From contig CAIIXF020000011.1 of NCBI GenBank assembly GCA_903813345.2, positions 36,702,062 to 36,766,061 of the forward strand: a stretch of DNA of 64,000 nt, given 5' to 3'. The stretch comes from Owenia fusiformis. Taxonomy: Eukaryota; Annelida; Polychaeta; Sabellida; Oweniidae. The notes beneath the pieces were generated by a model. That model was not told the DNA's origin, made no database searches, and worked only from the letters and a program-made list of their open reading frames with translations. Shown here in pieces: positions 37,401-52,400 of the stretch. The position numbers and the translations under genes were made by a program. Numbering within the stretch: position 1 is the stretch's first letter; each line of letters starts with the position of its first letter.

Positions 37401-40400
37401 AATGGGTTGCATTTTTGGTGAAAACTAGGTCAACATTTTTGAAAAAGTATGTTGATTGGTCCATTGCCCCTTCAATATCACTTAGGTCTGATTAACTAAA
37501 TTATCATTATATATACTTTTCTTGAAGATAATGAATGGATCTAAAAGATACACCCATGTTCATGATCAGAAAATATTCATAATTCAAGTTAGAATCGTTT
37601 GAAATTGTTTGCGATAACCTACGTGCTCCTTTCTTAAACAATACTTATACAACTTAAGAGAACTTAATATATATATATTTGACACCTTCATGACTTACAT
37701 GGAAAATTAATTGCAACTAGAAAACAGCAACGCCAAAGCATAGGATATCCCATTGAACAGCCATGGCTGGTATATTTACAAACAAAGTATATAGCAAAAA
37801 ATGGCAGCCATTTTTCAAAATGGCCACCTTTTACCACAAGTGTCATTAGACAGTGTGCCATGCTTATAGTATTCACATACAAAATATGAACAAAATTGCT
37901 CCACTACTTTTCAAGTTACAGCAAAAATCCTAATGTAAAATAGCGAGTAAAGGCTGCCATTTTTCAAGATGGCTGCCATGTGCTTCTTTAAGATCTACTT
38001 TTCTAGCTTTATTAATGTCCTATATAATTTTTTTACATTTAAAACATATTGCTATTACAGTTTTACATATTGTACCTAAATTACTGTAAAATCAGCATTA
38101 AAATGGTCGCCATTTTTGAAAATCGGCTTTCGAGCAGAACTTCTACCCCCATAGGGTATATGTTTACAAATACAAAATATGAACAAAATCGGGTCAACAG
38201 TATTTGAGTTATTGCCCGGACAGACAGACGGATGGAGGCATTCCCTATATCCCTCCAAACTTTGTTCGATGGGATAATAAAAATGTCGTATTGGAGAAAA
38301 TAAAATAAAAATAATGAAAAGCATACAAAAGCAAAGCAATCTAAGTATTTGAAAAGGTATGGGTTTATATGTGGCATTAATTGCCGCCCGAAGTACAATA
38401 TATGGGATGTCAATGATCATCAAAATCTCTTACCGTTGAAGTTTCATTGATTGTGTTGAAGAGACGGATTGCTAACTTGGCTGAAGAGGGTTTTATATTT
38501 GTATATACCATACTTAAGAACTGAGTGATTTCAGCCAATATGTTATAAGACCTAAGATTGTCTTCCTGTACCCTGAGATAGTCCTGTAAGAAGATAGAAT
38601 GAAACCTGGCAATGAAATTAGTAATATGTGACATTGCAAGCAGTATGAGGTGACAGTGCAATAAATATAATGTGACAGTGCAACAAATATAATGTGACAG
38701 TGACTGACAAAATGTGACAGTCAAGTAGTGGACCAGTAGTCATATAAACCAGTCAATTAGTGGACCAGTAGCCATATAAACAAGCTTGTGAGGTATTGGA
38801 CCAGTAGTCATATAAATAAGCTTGTCAATTAGTGGACCAGTAGTCATATAAATAAACCAGTCAATTAGTGGACCAGTAGTCATATAAATAAGCTTGTGAG
38901 GTATTGGACCAGTAGTCTGATATAAATAAGCTTGTCAATTAGTGGACCAGTAGTCATATAAATAAGCCAAAGTATTATCGACTAATCTATTATTTCCCAA
39001 AACTGTCTGGTTTAACTGTAGGCGTGCTCTGCGTGTGCATCCTAAAAAGAATATTGCCCATGTGTATACTTTTAAAAGCAAACACAATCTTACGCTGGTT
39101 GCTTCATTGATAGTGTCGAATAGTTGGATACACAGGTTAATTGACACCGGAGTGAAGTCAGTGTAGACTCTACTTAAGAATTGGGTGATTTCTGCAGTTA
39201 GGTTAAATGATATGAGGTTATCTTCCTGCACTCTAAGGTAGTCCTATAAGAAATGATTAACTCTCTGTTAGTGGGTTGTCAGGGGAATAAATGGAATTCA
39301 TGTGATCCTTCCATACATGTGACCCTATAATCCATGTGACCATGTAGTGACCCTGTAATCCATGTGACCCAATGTGACATTCATGTGTGAGATTGCCTAC
39401 CACAATGGTCTCATTTAAGAACCCAAGGACTTGCAAAGTCAAATCAATATCTCCTTTCATTGTTGAAGAATGTACTAGTTCCAGCACTGCACAGACTTGA
39501 CATTTATGTGCGTTTGAGCGCAGCGACATAAGGTCATAAATGATTTCTTTAGGCGTCGTGTTAATGGAACAGGTGTTCGAGTTGACGATGAGTTGTTTTG
39601 CATGAGTGTATGTTGGAACGGAGTGTTACTTCATTCTGAGCTTTGCCACACGTAACACGAGACAGTTCATTTTAATTAATTAAATCAAGATTTGGAACAT
39701 TTACATGTCTTTGATTGATCGCGTACCTTTTCCGCATTAATTTGAGGTTTTTAATGGCCGGGATCAATCAATTTCGATAAATGTAAATTTAGCTGATTTG
39801 TCAAGTCTTCACGATTTCATTCAACGCTATTTCATGCTATTAAGTGAATCATGTAATAGGGCTACGTTTAGATCTTCAGTATCGTTACCTGCGTTTTTAC
39901 TTAATGTGACTTGTATTTTCCATGTTCATAATACCATGCTGTACTTTTTGCAATAAATGAAAGTGGCAAGCTCACTTCCTTATAATTTGATATCGTTGTT
40001 CTGTTGCATCGAGCAAAGCAAAGAATATAGCAATAATGTTATAGTTGGCATAATTATCTGGTTGTTCCCGGCAGTAATTCTAGAATTCAAAATTGGGTTA
40101 ATCTTGTTAAAACACATAATCCATAAAACAAGATGATATTTTCAAAACAATAAAGTAATGACAATCCTATGAAATCCTATAAAGAAATTTTTTTATTACT
40201 CATTGTATGAGGTTTAGAGTGGCACTCCAGCAGCATTTGTATCACATAAGCAATGGCGATTTCATAAATGTCTTCCATTCATTGGTAAAAGTGGTATGAA
40301 AAATGTGTTCAAATTCGTGGAAAATATTTAGAAAAGTAGGTCTTAATATGTGAAGATGATGATGGCAGATGATACTCAGACTGAAAATCAGAAATTCTCT

Positions 40401-43400
40401 CATATCATGACTGGTGTTAGGTTGTGCACCTGCACCTAAAGTATTCGCCATATTATAACAGTTGTGACGTGATTTGCTATTTTTAAATACCATTCCGGGT
40501 GGCAGGGACCCGGTATTAAAAAATATTTAGAAAAGTAGCTAAAATATATTATTTTCTATTGAAACTTATACACAAAGTTGTTAAGATGTTGATCTTTACT
40601 ATCTGAAAGTTTCATGTAATTATATTAGAAAAAGGCAAAGTTAGAGCGCGGCGTCCAAGACTTTTGGATCACCCCTCGTATCATGAAATATTGTAATCCA
40701 AAATATACAATAAAATAACTGAATATAATCAAGAAACAATTTATAGCTTATCATGCATGAAATAATTAGTAATGCAAAAATAAGTCTAACTTGTCGCAAG
40801 TTTATAAAGAGACTGAAGAAAACTATGAGTTTATATTTAAAATATGAAAACTATAACTCAAATCTAAAAAAATATATCTGATATATATATATATATCTTT
40901 TATTGATAGAACTACACTTGCTTATTATCGTCAGCCTTATATCTTTTTGGCTTTCTCCCTCAATTAAAATGTTTAAAGTTGGAAAATAATATCATACAGT
41001 TATTTGAGAAAAGTTAGAATGATTCAAAGAATTGCATACCTGTAGAGGGGTGAATTGACCATCACACATTGCAGCTAACACCTGTAGCACAAGCTTGATA
41101 TATCCATCATCTTTGAATGCTATCTCATCTTCGTTATCATCTTGCTCTTCTTCTTCATTTTCTCCTAGATACGCAACAAAAAATATTTTTAATTTGTAAA
41201 ATGTTCAAAACAAAGTGTTGGATTTACTATTATTTTGATATATGTTTTGAGGAAAAACTGACAAGAAAACTGAGCTGCGCTTAAGTTCTTAAGTTCAATA
41301 ATCTGAATCTTAAAATACGCAATGAGAACATAAATTTCCGGGAAAAAATTGACTTTCTTGGAATTATTATTGATAAAAACTTGAAATTTAAAGAGCACAT
41401 AAAATCTGTTGAAACAAAGATTTCTCGCGTCATTGGTTCTCTTTATCACATTAAACATCTACTTCAAATAGACAGTTTCAAAACAATTTACTACTCATTG
41501 ATACACTCTCAATTAGATTATTGCAACATAATCTGGGGTAACACATTTAAATCATTTTATGATCGTCTACATAAACTGCAGAAACAATTCTTAAGGCTAG
41601 CTTTAAATAAGGATAGACTTTCTCACTCCGCTCCCCTATTTAAAAATCTTAGAATATTAAATATTTTTGATGTCAACAGATATTGTACTGGTCAGTTCAT
41701 GTACAAAATCTTTAATAAGCACCCTAGTCTTCCAAAAAATCTATTTCAAGACTTGTTTGATATCAACATTAATATTCATCATCATTACACAAGACAATTG
41801 CATTATTTTCATATCCCTAAATGCTCTAAACTTTCCCTTCGCTATCTGGGTCCTAATCTTTGGAATGCTCTACCACATGATATTAAAAAATGCTCCACTC
41901 TAAATATTTTCAAATCTTCATATAAAAAACTACTCATCTATCGATAATGTATAATACCAATATCATACTATACTGTTGATTTTATCTGGTACCCGATTTT
42001 TGTAACATTTTTACATTGTACATCCTTAGATTAATTGTTAATACCATTTTTATATACCTACATGTAACATAATATAAGTGTTTTCTTTTATATGTAGTCT
42101 ACAGTAGTTGTCATTTTAATGATTTCTGTTAAACCGCAACATATACCCACTAGGGTGTCTAGCGGCTTGTTTTTATAGTGTATATTATATAAGAATTATG
42201 AAATAAATAATTGAATTGAAATTGAAACAATAACATTGAAAACAAGAAACCAAACCCAATGTTGCAATATCATATGATAATAAAATACTTACCATCCATT
42301 ATCTTGTGGGTTTCGCTGATTGCTTTCTTGTTTTTAGAAGTTCCAGCCATCAGGAGTGTAGGCTGGAAATATTATTAAAAACAATTTGATAAATTATTAA
42401 AAAATCAGATAATTGTGACTGATTATGACATGATTATTGAGTCAATAAATGATTTGTATATAAGTACATACTTTTAACATAACCACTTGTATTTCAATAT
42501 TTTCTACACAGTTAGATTAAGGGCACAATATAATATGTACCTGAATTGAACTGAATTAAAAAATTGAATTTAAATAATATTTTATTTTATTGTAATTCTA
42601 ACAAACAGGAAGACAATGTATGAACATTGAACAGCTATCAAAATTATATTCTTCATTCAAAAAATTGACAGTTATACACTACAAGAAGATAATAGCATTC
42701 TTATTAAGGGCTACCTAAAAATAGGGAAATGGAGGTTAACAGTTGTATACACCTACATGTATTCTAATTTTAATTCAGTTGTAAACATTTCATTTGTAAA
42801 AAGTTAGCTTAAAAAAGAAGAACAATTTGAAAAATTCTTATGATTTTGTAGTACTGATGTGCAGTCAAACTTATATGCAGTTATATGCAGTGTGTATTCC
42901 TGCTCATATGCAGCGAGCATTCCAGCTCATATGCAATGTGCATTCATGCTTATATGCAGCGTGCATTCCAGCTCATATGCAATGTGTATTCCTGCTCATA
43001 TGCAATGTGCATTCCAGCTCATATGCAATGTGTATTCCTGCTCATATGCAGCAAGCATTCCAGCTCATATGCAATGTGTATTCCTGCTCATATGCAGCGT
43101 GCATTCCAGCTCATATGCAATGTGCATTCCAGCTCATATGCAGCATGCATTCCAGCTCATATGCAATGTGTATTCCTGCTCATATGCAGCAAGCATTCCA
43201 GCTCATATGCAATGTGCATTCCAGCTCATATGCAATGTGTATTCCTGCTCATATGCAGCAAGCATTCCAGCTCATATGCAATGTGTATTCCTGCTCATAT
43301 GCAGCGTGCATTCCAGCTCATATGCAATGTGCATTCATGCTTATATGCAGCGTGCATTCCAGCTCATATGCAATGTGTATTCCTGCTCATATGCAATGTG

Positions 43401-46400
43401 TATTCCTGCTCATATGCAGCAAGCATTCCAGCTCATATGCAATGTGCATTCCAGCTCATATGCAGCATGCATTCCAGCTCATATGCAATGTGTATTCCTG
43501 CTCATATGCAGCAAGCATTCCAGCTCATATGCAATGTGCATTCCAGCTCATATGCAATGTGTATTCCTGCTCATATGCAGCAAGCATTCCAGCTCATATG
43601 CAATGTGTATTCCTGCTCATATGCAGCGTGCATTCCAGCTCATATGCAATGTGCATTCATGCTTATATGCAGCGTGCATTCCAGCTCATATGCAATGTGT
43701 ATTCCTGCTCATATGCAATGTGTATTCCTGCTCATATGCAGCAAGCATTCCAGCTCATATGCAATGTGCATTCCAGCTCATATGCAGCGTGCATTCCTGC
43801 TCATATGCAATGTGCATTCCAGCTCATATACAATGTGTATTCCTGCTCATATGCAGCATGTATTCCAGCTCATATGCAGCGTGCATTCCTGCTTATATGC
43901 AGTGTGTATTCCTGCTCATAGAGAGTGTGCATTCCTTTCATGGACAGTGTGCATTCCTGCTTATATGCAGTGTGCATTCCTGCTCTATGCATTCTTGCTT
44001 ATATGCGGCGTGCATTGCAGCTCATATGCAATGTGCATTCATGCTTATATGTAGCTTGCATTCCAGCTCATATGCAATGTGCATTCCAGCTCATATGCAG
44101 TGTGCATTCCAGCTCATATGCAATGTGCATTCCAGCTCATATGCTATGTGCATTCATGCTTATATGCAGCGTGCATTCCAGCTCATATGCAATGTGTATT
44201 CCTGCTCATATGCAATGTGCATTCCAGCTCATATGCAATGTGTATTCCTGCTCATATGCAGCAAGCATTCCAGCTCATATGCAATGTGTATTCCTGCTCA
44301 TATGCAGCGTGCATTCCAGCTCATATGCAATGTGCATTCCAGCTCATATGCAGCATGCATTCCAGCTCATATGCAATGTGTATTCCTGCTCATATGCAGC
44401 AAGCATTCCAGCTCATATGCAATGTGCATTCCAGCTCATATGCAATGTGTATTCCTGCTCATATGCAGCAAGCATTCCAGCTCATATGCAATGTGTATTC
44501 CTGCTCATATGCAGCGTGCATTCCAGCTCATATGCAATGTGCATTCCAGCTCATATGCAGCATGCATTCCAGCTCATATGCAATGTGCATTCATGCTTAT
44601 ATGCAGCGTGCATTCCAGCTCATATGCAATGTGTATTCCTGCTCATATGCAATGTGTATTCCTGCTCATATGCAGCAAGCATTCCAGCTCATATGCAATG
44701 TTCATTCCAGCTCATATGCAGCGTGCATTCCTGCTCATATGCAATGTGCATTCCAGCTCATATACAATGTGTATTCCTGCTCATATGCAGCATGTATTCC
44801 AGCTCATATGCAGCGTGCATTCCTGCTTATATGCAGTGTGTATTCCTGCTCATAGAGAGTGTGCATTCCTTTCATGGACAGTGTGCATTCCTGCTTATAT
44901 GCAGTGTGCATTCCTGCTCTATGCATTCTTGCTTATATGCGGCGTGCATTGCAGCTCATATGCAATGTGCATTCATGCTTATATGTAGCTTGCATTCCAG
45001 CTCATATGCAATGTGCATTCCAGCTCATATGCAGTGTGCATTCCAGCTCATATGCAATGTGCATTCCAGCTCATATGCTATGTGCATTCCAGCTCATATG
45101 CAATGTGCATTCCTGCTCATATGCAATGTGCATTCCTGCTTATATGCAGTGTGCATTCCAGCTCATATGCAATGTGTATTCCAGCTCATATGCAACATGC
45201 ATTCCAGTTCATATGCAATGTGCATTCCTGCTCATATGCAATGTGCATTCCTGCTTATATGCAGTGTGCATACCTGCTCCTCATAGAGAGTGTACATTCC
45301 TGCTCATATTCAATGTGCATTCTTGTGCATATGCAATGTACATTCCTGTTCATACGCAGTGTGCATTCCTGCGCATACATGCATTATGCATTCAAATTCA
45401 TTCATTGTATGTACTATGTACTGTGCATTATTATGTACAAACTTCTCAAAGTTTATGTATTTTATTGTATTATATACCCCCTTATTTAAACAGTGTAGTA
45501 TTGTAGTAGTTTGTTTTATCATCCTATATTGTAGATTTTAGCTATATAGTCCCTGGTCTGATTTCCAAAAGGGCTCTAGAAAAGGGGTTTCGTTGTCCGG
45601 TACTTTCCCACATAAAATTATTATCTTAAAGTGTGCGCCTGACCCGGCTACGTATAGCACAGAGTTTATACTGGCGGATTAGACTAGTTCATTTTTTATA
45701 TGTGTGTGAAAGCTTTCTCTTATTTGCGTTTTTTCGTTTAGTACGGTTCTGTTATAATTGCCGAGGTCATATAACCGGGATAAAACAATGATTATCGTTG
45801 ACTGCCCACACACAAAACATACGTTGAGTGAACAGTGTTATTACAAACAACAGGCTTTAGAATACAAAGCGTAGTGTGATAATAAGCTGTACACTACCAC
45901 TGCTGCATGTACATATTAGTAATTTACTAGGGCTCCCAAAGAGTGGATAGGGAGGTTGTGTTTGTCACTTTTAAATTTTACATTTCAAAATTGTCATTTT
46001 ACATGTCATAATTTGTTGGTTTCATTTGTTTAGCCAATCAAAACATTGTAAAACAATAAATTGTCTGTTACGTACAATCAATTTTGTTCAGTTTTGATTA
46101 GTTGTCAGAATAAAGTTACGTTCATCTGAATCCATGTATCAAAACAAAAATCCTATTTTCACTTCAAAATACTTCAGTGAGATGAAGGCTCGGAATTGTC
46201 ACATGCAATAACTTATTGTCGTATTCGTTATTTTATCTTCTCGATAGTAGCATTTAGTCGCACATTTGATGCCAGGTCACCTTGTCAAGTACCTCTTGGG
46301 GAACCCCACATTTATGTGTGTACTCATGGAAGTAAATTCCCCGGTGTAGCCGAGAGCCACAAACTTTTCAACAGGTTCGAAATGACCAATTTCTCTCATA

Positions 46401-49400
46401 TATACTCTAAATATTTTATTATTTAGCACCTACAAAGTATTGCTAATAACCATATGTAATTTCAATAAGGAAACTTATCTGGCTACATGTAAATTCAATA
46501 TCAACACTAGCTGTTCTCTCAACACGTCCTGGCTTACCTTGTGGTGACAAACCCTGGATTTTCGCTATTTATAGTTTATCAACACCTGGACGCATGCGCA
46601 TTTTATAGTTTATCGGGCACTTTAAAGAAAACACCTCTTCTATTGATAGAAAAAGGGGCAAAAGGCACCAAAACGGGGTTTGACAAGGTGGCATTCTGAA
46701 GTCTCACTTTCTTGTCATCACGATTCCAGGTAAACCATCAGACGGATTTACTTCAAATTTTCACACATGTTACATGGTAAGAAGTTCTAACTGCTAATCT
46801 GAACACTTCTGGCCAGTCCCAGTGGTGTTCAGATTAGACAGATTTAACTGTATTCATTTAACAGTTTGATTTTCAATGAAAGCTTCACACCATGGAAATC
46901 TGAGATGAATATCAAGTTGATATTGTTTCAAGGTCAATGTCATGTCGTCTTGGAAACACAAACTTTCCTAAGCCAGCGAATTGATATTTCAGCACGATCA
47001 TGATGCATATTATTGTTCCACCTCTAATTCTCCATTACTATTAATTATTCTTGATAATTTGATTTATTTTTTGGGGGGAGGTACAAAATATTTCGAGAGA
47101 AATGTGTAACATGGTATCTGCGTGAAAAGTCTGAACGAAATGCATTCATTTTTATTGGCGTTCGGTTTTGTGCTGGATCGGCGATCACTTTTTTGAAGTT
47201 TTTCTACAGGCATATTTTTGCTTGACAATAATCAGGTAAAATGCATATTTGCATGACATATTCTGTCACGCAAAAATAACTGGCGTGACTTCAAATTTTC
47301 CAGCAAATGTGTGACAAATACGCAAATTGCGGGACAGTTGGACGGCCTGAATGTGCAGAAGTTTGTCATGTGTCTCATTTTCCGTCAATTTTCATTCAAG
47401 CTAGAAGGACAGTGAAAATCTGATTAAATGTTGTAAGTACTTGTCTGCCAATCCCTCCCCCAAAACCACCCATGAATCATCCCCCAACTAAGGTGAGATC
47501 AAGAAAATGGTAAGAGATATTGTTAGTGATACATGAAGGCAGGGGCGTCAGAAGGATTTTCCAAGGGAGGGGGCAACTTTTAGATATGGATGGGTGGTAA
47601 GTGAAGCGTGGATCAGGGGGGTATGCCCCCAGAAAAATTCAACTTTAGACCCTCTTTTGTGCATTCTGAACATATCTTAGCACAACATTCCCAATAATAA
47701 AAACAAGAAAAAAGGTGTTTTTAACGAATTAGTTTGACAAAAAAACTTTGAATTTTACTAAAATATACACTTTGCACTTATTCTTCAAAGTATTTACATA
47801 CTGTATGAAACTATGGTATAGAATTAAATATAATATGAGAAATGAGATCTTCTATGCTTGATGTGGACGAGATAATGACATAGTATTATTTCTCTTCATT
47901 ACACCTTGACTTCTCAAGAGCTTTCAATTCTAGGCTCAGTTACAAATCTAAAAAGATCTCGGAAAGGGGGGGAGGCGGTCGCCCCCAATGCCCTCCCCCT
48001 TCTGATGTCAATGTGAAGGTAAGCAACTAAAGTTATCACTATTGCATTGGTCATATGCACTGTTTATGTTTTTTGAGAGATAATATAGCAATTAAAACAA
48101 AATTAAATATGTAACAGAAAGACTACTCCTTAAAAACACACACAGATCAAAAATACAGATAGAAGGATTAATACACAAAACAACATTCTGTCTATATTAG
48201 TCACGCAGGATTAGTCACTTGAGCACAGGTTATATATAACTAAACAACTAAAACTATAACTAAAAGCTAAACATTACGTCATATACCACAAATCCTTTGT
48301 TATCAATTCCACGATCATCTTCCTGTCTCTCCTATGAAACACAAGCAAAATTCAAGGCATGACTTGAAAGAAGCTTATCATTTATATATTGAGTGGAAGA
48401 CATAGCCAGGATTTAAGATTTGAGGAGGCAAATTTGGGTCAAAACTGAAATAACATTATTATAAGACTTAATTTTCAAAGTTTCAGTTGAAAAATGTTGG
48501 AATTAATATTTTTCTGTAAAATTTTGGAGATGGAATTGCTTCCCTTGCGTCATGCCTGGCTATGTCGTCAGAATAGAGCAATAGGTTGGTTGTGTTTGGT
48601 TGGCACACAATTAGCAATAATGAACCTTTATTACTCTTTTCATTATCAAATAAGAAAGCATACAATGGTGTCGATAAAGAGGCTATATAATATTACTAAT
48701 TCAAAAAAACAGGAATTTAAATTTTGTTTTAGAGAGCTAAACAATAGCTGCTGTACTCATCCTAGAAACCCTAACCTCTTGAATCTCTTGAAATTCAGAA
48801 TATGTAAACTTACATTATCAATATAATTGAACATAAATCTTCTTTTCTGTAATTATTAAAGCTTTGAAAAAATGTCCCTGTAGTTGTTCAATTAACTTTT
48901 ACATCGAAAAGGGAGATTTTTCAGTTGTTGTCTTGTACTGGTTGCTATGAGAGGAATTTTTTCAAGCTTTAATATTTTCAGAAAAAGTTTATATTATGTC
49001 TATTGACATGCTTCATATCATGATAAATTAAAAACATTTTTGAGTTATATAGAATGTGGATTTCAGCCATTGGCCCTTTAAATATGTACATGTATATAAA
49101 TATTAAGCATATATTTCATACTATTGAGGTAAATACATGCGCATCTTTAACAAGTCATATTCCACAAATATTACTTCATATAATGGCAAAACATTGAAGA
49201 CAAATAAATAACATATTTTAAGAAACTTATATAGCCCCTTTAAAAATGGTAAAGGAATAGTAAATGCAATCATTTCTAAAATGCATACATGAAAACCAAT
49301 CAGTCAAAATCACATTAACAAATGATATAAAACAAAGCATGCTATATTTGATTTAATTAGATCTGTTGATTTACATTATGCCAGAACTATAAAAGCAAGA

Positions 49401-52400
49401 ATTGTGATAGTGTCTGAATTAAAAAGCAATTAACTGGTGGTATTGTGTAGTTCTTGGTCAATAGAAAGGTGGTCAGAGTTTAAACAAAATGATGGACTAT
49501 TGTTTACATTGAGCTCTGTGAGGTGGCCACAATGCCACATGCAGAAAGGAATGAATCTTTAAAGAACTTTGCTCTTTTTTTGTTTCACTCATCTTAATTT
49601 CATTCAGTCATACACCAATTGATAACCTACATGTAAATTTCATCAGATTTCTTTTATGATGCATAGTTGGGAAATTAAAAAAGGTGCTTTCAAGTTTGTA
49701 ACTCTTCATATCTGAGATTCTAGCTTTCATGAATACCCAAATGAACAAAGCACAAAAAGGGGGCCAGATGTCAACTTTTTGGTCGAGACATATAAAGAAC
49801 AAAAAAGGACTCCTTTAAAGCATTTCTTACCATTCCCATGACGAGAGCCTCGTCAAAACTCAGTCCATTCTCTTCTGATGGCACCAACGCACTTTTGTCA
49901 TTTTTATCTATTCCCCCATTAGATAAACCCTTTTTGGTTTTCTTCTTGGATTTTTCGCCCTTATCTTTTTCTTTCAACGGCTTCTCTATTTCTGGCTTTT
50001 TGGGTTTCTCATCTAGTTTTGCTCTCTTGCGTGTCATTTGGAGTAAGTCTTCCTCGGTCTAAAAACAATAAAAGAAATATCCTAATTCAGTTTTCTTAAA
50101 TGACTTTCCTTTAATTCCCTGGAACAGTAGTATTTGAATATTTTTTATCAAAATTGAAAAAGTTTGAAAAATGAAATTAAAGGTAAATGAACCTACTATA
50201 CATAACTTAACACATGTCTTATTTTCGAAGAAAACTTTGGTCCCAATTTTTTGTCTTCCCTTTGACTCCAATGTTACAAAAGTTAATCATGTTTAACTAG
50301 AAATCGGCAACTCCACGGAGTAGCAAATCCCAACGAACACTATATAAATCATAAATCATGAATCTGAGCAGTTACAATGAACATGTAGTACTGCAGGCAA
50401 AACTGCAACGAGTTCAATATTTCAACTACAAAAAAAGTTTTTTTAATGAATTATTACTTATAGCAGAAATAGGGAACATACCAGGCCATTCTTTAAACAA
50501 TTTAAAATTCTAAGATATGACCTTAATATTCTACAACTAACTTACAAATGTATTAACAGACCCGATTCTTTTCCAAGTGACATTTTTATAGACTTCTTTG
50601 ACAAAAACAATAGTGTTCATCAACACAACACTAGACAGAATGAACAAGTTCATGTAACAAAATTCAAAACCAATTATTTAAGATACAGTTTTAGTGTACA
50701 AGGTGAAATTATCTGGAACAAAATTCCTAATACTCATAAACTAAAAAGCCTATTTAAAGATGACACATCTTCAAAGTACTGATTTTGATGTTCAGCAAAC
50801 GTAAGTTGATTCCATCCTCTTTGTTGTACATTATTTTTTACCAATGTTTTTAATTCATGAGACAAATTATGGTTTACCCAGTATCATGTTGTGTTAAACT
50901 TTCAAGCACTTGAAAATCTTAGATTAATGATTTTAAATGTGGTCAATTATATAACTATGTAGGTGTCACGACCACGAATATGTACAAATGTTATGATGTT
51001 TTAATGAAAAATAAAAAAAAATTACCATCTATTCTTCCCTTCAATAAATACTTGAGATCATTGTAGTATCATATAACCATACTTTAAAGATATCTCTAAG
51101 TAATGGCGAATTCATGCTCTAGGTAGCCATTTTGAGGCACAAATCAGGAAAATGATACCATAATTTTGATCTACTCTACAATTCCTTCAATTTGAGTATA
51201 ATATAGCCATATTCCAAAGGGATCAGAAAAGTATTGCGAAATCCCACATGAGGCGGCCATTTTGAATTTTATGAGGCCCAAATCAGAAAAACGATACCAT
51301 ATTTGCAATCTACTCTAAATTCATTTGAGCATTATAAAGCTACAATACTTCAAAAACATCTCAAAATTAACACAAATTTCTGTTTTCCCAACCCCCCATT
51401 CACGGCCCCTTGGGGTCAGGGTGAAAAAACGCTAAATATATACGAAATAGATAGATGTTATGAATATACATGTACTACCAAAATTTCAAATAACAATATT
51501 TGAGCCTGGCCATATAATAGGAAAACCGGTCTTATCACAAAAATTGAAATTGTGCTACAATTAAAATGAAAAACATTTGATTTTTGCAAAAACTTCCTGC
51601 CATTTTTAAGCTGCAGCCATCTTGAAATTTTTTTTGTGTAAAACTATTCACCAATATGCATCTTTCCACCAAATATGTAAAAAATCTGGCAACTAGTATT
51701 CGAGTTATCTGTCGGATGGACGAACGGATGGACAAACGGACGGAGGGCTTCACTATATCCCTGCTGAACTTTGTTCATTGGGATAAAAATGTGAATGCAT
51801 GCCAATCCTAAACATGAGATATAGTTGATATGTCTACTTGGTTGAAGCATTACATGGACCTATTATAAAAGACAGGTGCCTAGGCTATCCCTTAGTCTAC
51901 AGTGTAAACAAGTAAACAACACTAAAAAAACTCTTATAACTGAAATTGACTATCAGTTTCTTACAACTTACCATCATTTTGAAAACATTTTTCTTTAAAG
52001 CCTGTTCATATTGCTGAATATTCTGAAAAGCCCGTCTGGCTGAGCCATGACCTTGACGCATGTTAATTGCTTGGAAGTTCGACTCTTTCTTTCGTGACCT
52101 AGAAAATGAAAGTAAATGTGACAATGTAAGACGTCTGCACCCGGTGGATCAAAAATGTCCATTTTTCATACCTTTCCTTGCTATTACATGAAAACTGGAA
52201 ATAATTTGAATATCCTACCTTTGCTGGGCCAGTAATGCCCTACTTTCTTTAATAGCTTCACCAGATCTATGGATGCGTGTCCGCACAGCAGCAAAGAAAG
52301 ACTCCTCTCTTGTATTCTCAAAGAAGTGGATCAAAGTTTCCTACAAAAAACAACAATTTTACGTTTTCATACAACTGACAAGCTAAGATTACTTAGCTTA

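Noticed and set aside
38076-38423. 110-115-codon - strand frames
   Set aside because: They run through a repeat element end and have no family resemblance.
42827-45506. Very long overlapping + strand open frames (up to 709 codons) suggesting a repetitive protein
   Set aside because: All three frames are equally open because a 23-bp unit without stops cycles through every phase. They lie inside an intron of the - strand gene, and no non-repeat domain is attached.
48494-48826. 110-codon + strand frame
   Set aside because: Opposite to the host gene, no motif, no transposon resemblance.
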